The position numbers and the translations under genes are program-made. From Arsenicicoccus cauae (GTDB lineage: Bacteria > Actinomycetota > Actinomycetes > Actinomycetales > Dermatophilaceae), in contig NZ_WLVL01000044.1 of NCBI RefSeq assembly GCF_009707125.1, positions 1 to 41,678 of the forward strand: DNA of 41,678 bases, in the 5' to 3' direction. Shown piece after piece: positions 39,719 through 41,678 of the stretch (its first letter is position 1; every line of letters begins with the position of its first letter). The notes beneath the pieces are model-generated. The model had not been told where the DNA came from. It did no database searches and saw nothing but the letters and a program-made list of their open reading frames with translations.

Positions 39719-41557
39719 GCTCGCCGCGCGCAGGCGTTGTCATCCCTGAGCTGCTCCAGGGGCAGTGGACGACGGCCCTGATATGCACCTACGGCGCCGA
39801 TCTCACGTTCTTCGAGACCAGACTGCTGGGCCAGCTCGCGCAGATCCCACTCCGCATCGTCCTGGCCGACGACGGGCAGTTGGCCGAGACGCTCGCCGAG
39901 TCGGCTCGGACCGGGCAGCGGCATCGGCTCGCGAACAAGGCATACGTCGCGGCCCCGGTCCCTCACCCTCAGGCTGCACACGGCAAACTGATCGCGCTGC
40001 TCGGGCCTTCCAGCGGGCTCTTGGTAGTCGGCTCGGGCAACCTCGGCTACGAGGGCTACGCGGCCCCCGGTGAGCTCTGGCATGTGTACGCCTACAGCGA
40101 CGAACGCCCGGAGCACCTGCAGGAGTTCGCCTCGGCACGGTCCCACGTTGACGGGCTGGCTCAACGAGGCCTGCTCGACCCGCCCGTCGTCGAACTGCTG
40201 CAAACCGCGTGGGGCCAGTCACCGTGGGTCCCGCCGGCACCTGCCAGCCCTTCGGCGCTGCGGAGCAGCCTCGAAGACCCGATCATTGAGCAACTGCAAG
40301 TCGAGGTCGCCGGCCCGGTCGACGAACTCATCGCACACGCCCCGTTCCACGACGCCGACTGCGCAGCGCTGGAGGCGTTGGTCGACCGCTTTCAGCCCAA
40401 GCGCCCGCCTCCTGCTCACTGACGCCACGTCTGCGGATCCGGCCTCCATCCAGAGCGTCATGAGGAACGCCCCGGGTCCGGTCATCGAGCGCGTGCAGGT
40501 CAAGTCCGAGCCGGGTGCCTACATCCATGCGAAGTGGGTGCATCTGATCCATGGCGACTCGGAGACGTTGCTTTCTGGTTCGGCCAACCTGTCGCGCACC
40601 GCACTTCTGCGGTCCGCCGAGAACGGGAACGTCGAGCTCGGCGTCATCACCCACGGTGGGCGGGGAGCCTTTGACTCGCTGTATGCCCACCTAGAGCGAA
40701 GCGAGATCGACGATCCAGCGTCGCTCAAGATCAGCTATCAGGGCGTGCCGCCCGGCGAGACGGTCGACGGGCAGCACCCGGTTCTGTTGTGGAGCACACT
40801 CAAGGGCGCCCGGCTGACGTTGGCCTTCGACCGACCGATCGCCGACGGAACCGCCATCCTGATCGAGGACCACACCGGCAGCCCGTTGGAGTGGACGGCC
40901 AAAGAAGTCGACGGCCTGCAGGTCCGACTGGTTCTCACCAAGGACTCGGCGGAGCGACTGGCCGAGGGCGGCCGGATCCAGGTCATGCTCGACGGTGACG
41001 ACAGCCAGATCAATCACTCGTGGCCGTATCACGTAGCCCAGCTGCGCGGGCGGCTCGACAAAGTTGGCCAACGAGACCGGCTCCAACACATCGGTGACCT
41101 TCCGGAGCAAGATGCAGAGCTTTACGAACTGCTCCAGGAGTTGGACGCGACGCTCATCATCGACCGCGCATCCGTCTGGCGGATCGCGAAAGGCAATGAG
41201 CCGACCCCGGTCGCTGCCGACAACGAAGGGGAGCCGTCGATCAGGCTCGAAGACCTCGACTGGACCCGCGTCCGCCGCGATCACCGCTATGGCGGGTACT
41301 TCGGCCGCAGCGGCGGACCCGGCATTGCGCCGACGGATATCCAGGTGATCCTGGCTGCGATAGCCGGTCGGCTCGGGGACATTGGCATGGACGTTGGCGA
41401 TCCGTCCGAAGACGAGGATGAGCTCGCCCGCGAAGGCGACACCACGACCTCCTACGGCGACGACGAGCGCGAAGACGAGCTCGAAGATGAGCTGCTGAGG
41501 CGTCGTCTTCCGGTCAGCACTCGCACACGGATGGCGTTCGACCGATTCTCCCGATAG
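39715..41557 (+). pseudogene. Phospholipase-D-like protein split by one frameshift
   Basis: Two overlapping frames together make one PLD-superfamily protein of about 613 residues. The first frame (39715-40422) has H-G-K-L near 39979, followed by V-V-G-S-G-N-L-G. The second frame carries on from about 40400 with R-L-L-L-T-D-A-T, H-A-K-W (near 40526) and L-L-S-G-S-A-N-L-S. These are the two HxK...GSxN active-site halves. After them come a beta-rich middle and a very acidic C-terminus. The shift lies at 40393-40415; loss of two bases from a GCGCGC-like run (A-A-G-C-G-C-C-C now) would explain it. It could be a true mutation, a sequencing error or a phase-variable site. PLD domains act as nucleases in several defence systems. 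Confidence 0.8.
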
Positions 41558-41597
41558 AGCCCCGTTGAGTGGTGGGCTTTGAGGTGATGCTCGTTGC

Positions 41598-41678
41598 CTA
41601 CCGGTCGCTCTTTTCGAGGGCGACGGTCTCAGTATCGCGGGTTGGGTAGAGCTTGGCCATGGAGCCTTCGGAGAGGTA
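41598..41678 (-). CDS. Partial C-terminus of a minus-strand gene at the window edge
   Basis: The minus strand is open from the window edge to a TAG at 41598-41600. It reads 26 residues ending G-S-M-A-K-L-Y-P-T-R-D-T-E-T-V-A-L-E-K-S-D-R. It looks coding but is too short to identify. It would be convergent with the defence operon, leaving a 40-base gap in which no clear terminator is seen. Confidence 0.35.
   Translation of the reverse strand, partial: YLSEGSMAKLYPTRDTETVALEKSDR

Larger units (their letters stand above)
24563..41678. mobile_element. Integrative and mobilizable element (left part; right end outside window)
   Basis: From the tRNA-derived att site rightward, the gene content is that of an integrated element: excisionase, tyrosine integrase, an AbiE-like toxin-antitoxin pair, MobF relaxase and a defence cluster. 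No conjugation (type IV secretion) genes are visible, so it may be mobilizable rather than self-transmissible, or those genes may lie to the right. The matching att copy should lie past 41678. Confidence 0.75.

Noticed and set aside
34542-41557. DISARM or BREX system
   Set aside because: A methyltransferase and a PLD protein are present, but no DrmA/DrmB helicase pair, PglZ, BrxC or BrxL can be seen.
1-41678. CRISPR array or rRNA operon
   Set aside because: No regularly spaced direct repeats with unique spacers and no rRNA-like sequence were found on reading.

Overview
The window is high-GC DNA (roughly 70% by eye). It has GTG starts, several promoters that look leaderless, and gene families typical of Actinomycetota. 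The backbone gene set (RmuC, YchF, RocD, an IdeR-type iron box, a hydrolase-ABC fusion) suggests Micrococcales, perhaps near Intrasporangiaceae/Dermatophilaceae. That placement is an inference from style, not from a marker gene.

Bases 1 to about 24,560 look like chromosome. In order they hold: a TetR regulator divergent from a DUF4188 protein; ilvD; a decay zone (3.2-8.4 kb) with a DUF3237 tail, an amino-acid-permease tail, a LuxR-type HTH tail and a phospholipase C lacking its N-terminal metal-binding part, around one intact secreted M6 protease; an iron-regulated siderophore-interacting protein; a hemerythrin; an amino-acid permease; an LLM flavin oxidoreductase; ychF; a multiply frameshifted AAA ATPase remnant beside an AT-rich membrane-protein gene; a secreted metallophosphoesterase; rmuC; a large alpha/beta-hydrolase-ABC ATPase fusion with its permease and an HhH glycosylase; ornithine aminotransferase; and a small HTH protein. 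Short palindromic elements recur in the intergenic gaps.

At about 24,563 a tRNA 3'-end fragment without its 5' half marks a probable attachment site. It is followed by excisionase, tyrosine integrase, an AbiE-like toxin-antitoxin pair with a striking operator palindrome, a DUF6880-like gene and a MobF relaxase with its ribosome-binding site in a hairpin. This looks like an integrative and mobilizable element whose right end lies beyond the window.

Its cargo (33.2-41.6 kb) is a defence cluster: an ApeA/HEPN-like protein, then a tightly overlapping operon of HsdM, an Mrr-type nuclease, an in-frame chimera of an HsdS target-recognition domain with the HsdR C-terminal domain, an unrecognised 583-residue protein and a phospholipase-D-like protein split by one frameshift. 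No HsdR motor is present. Either this is a decayed type I system, or the Mrr, unknown and PLD proteins have taken over the effector role. This operon is the most interesting part of the window.
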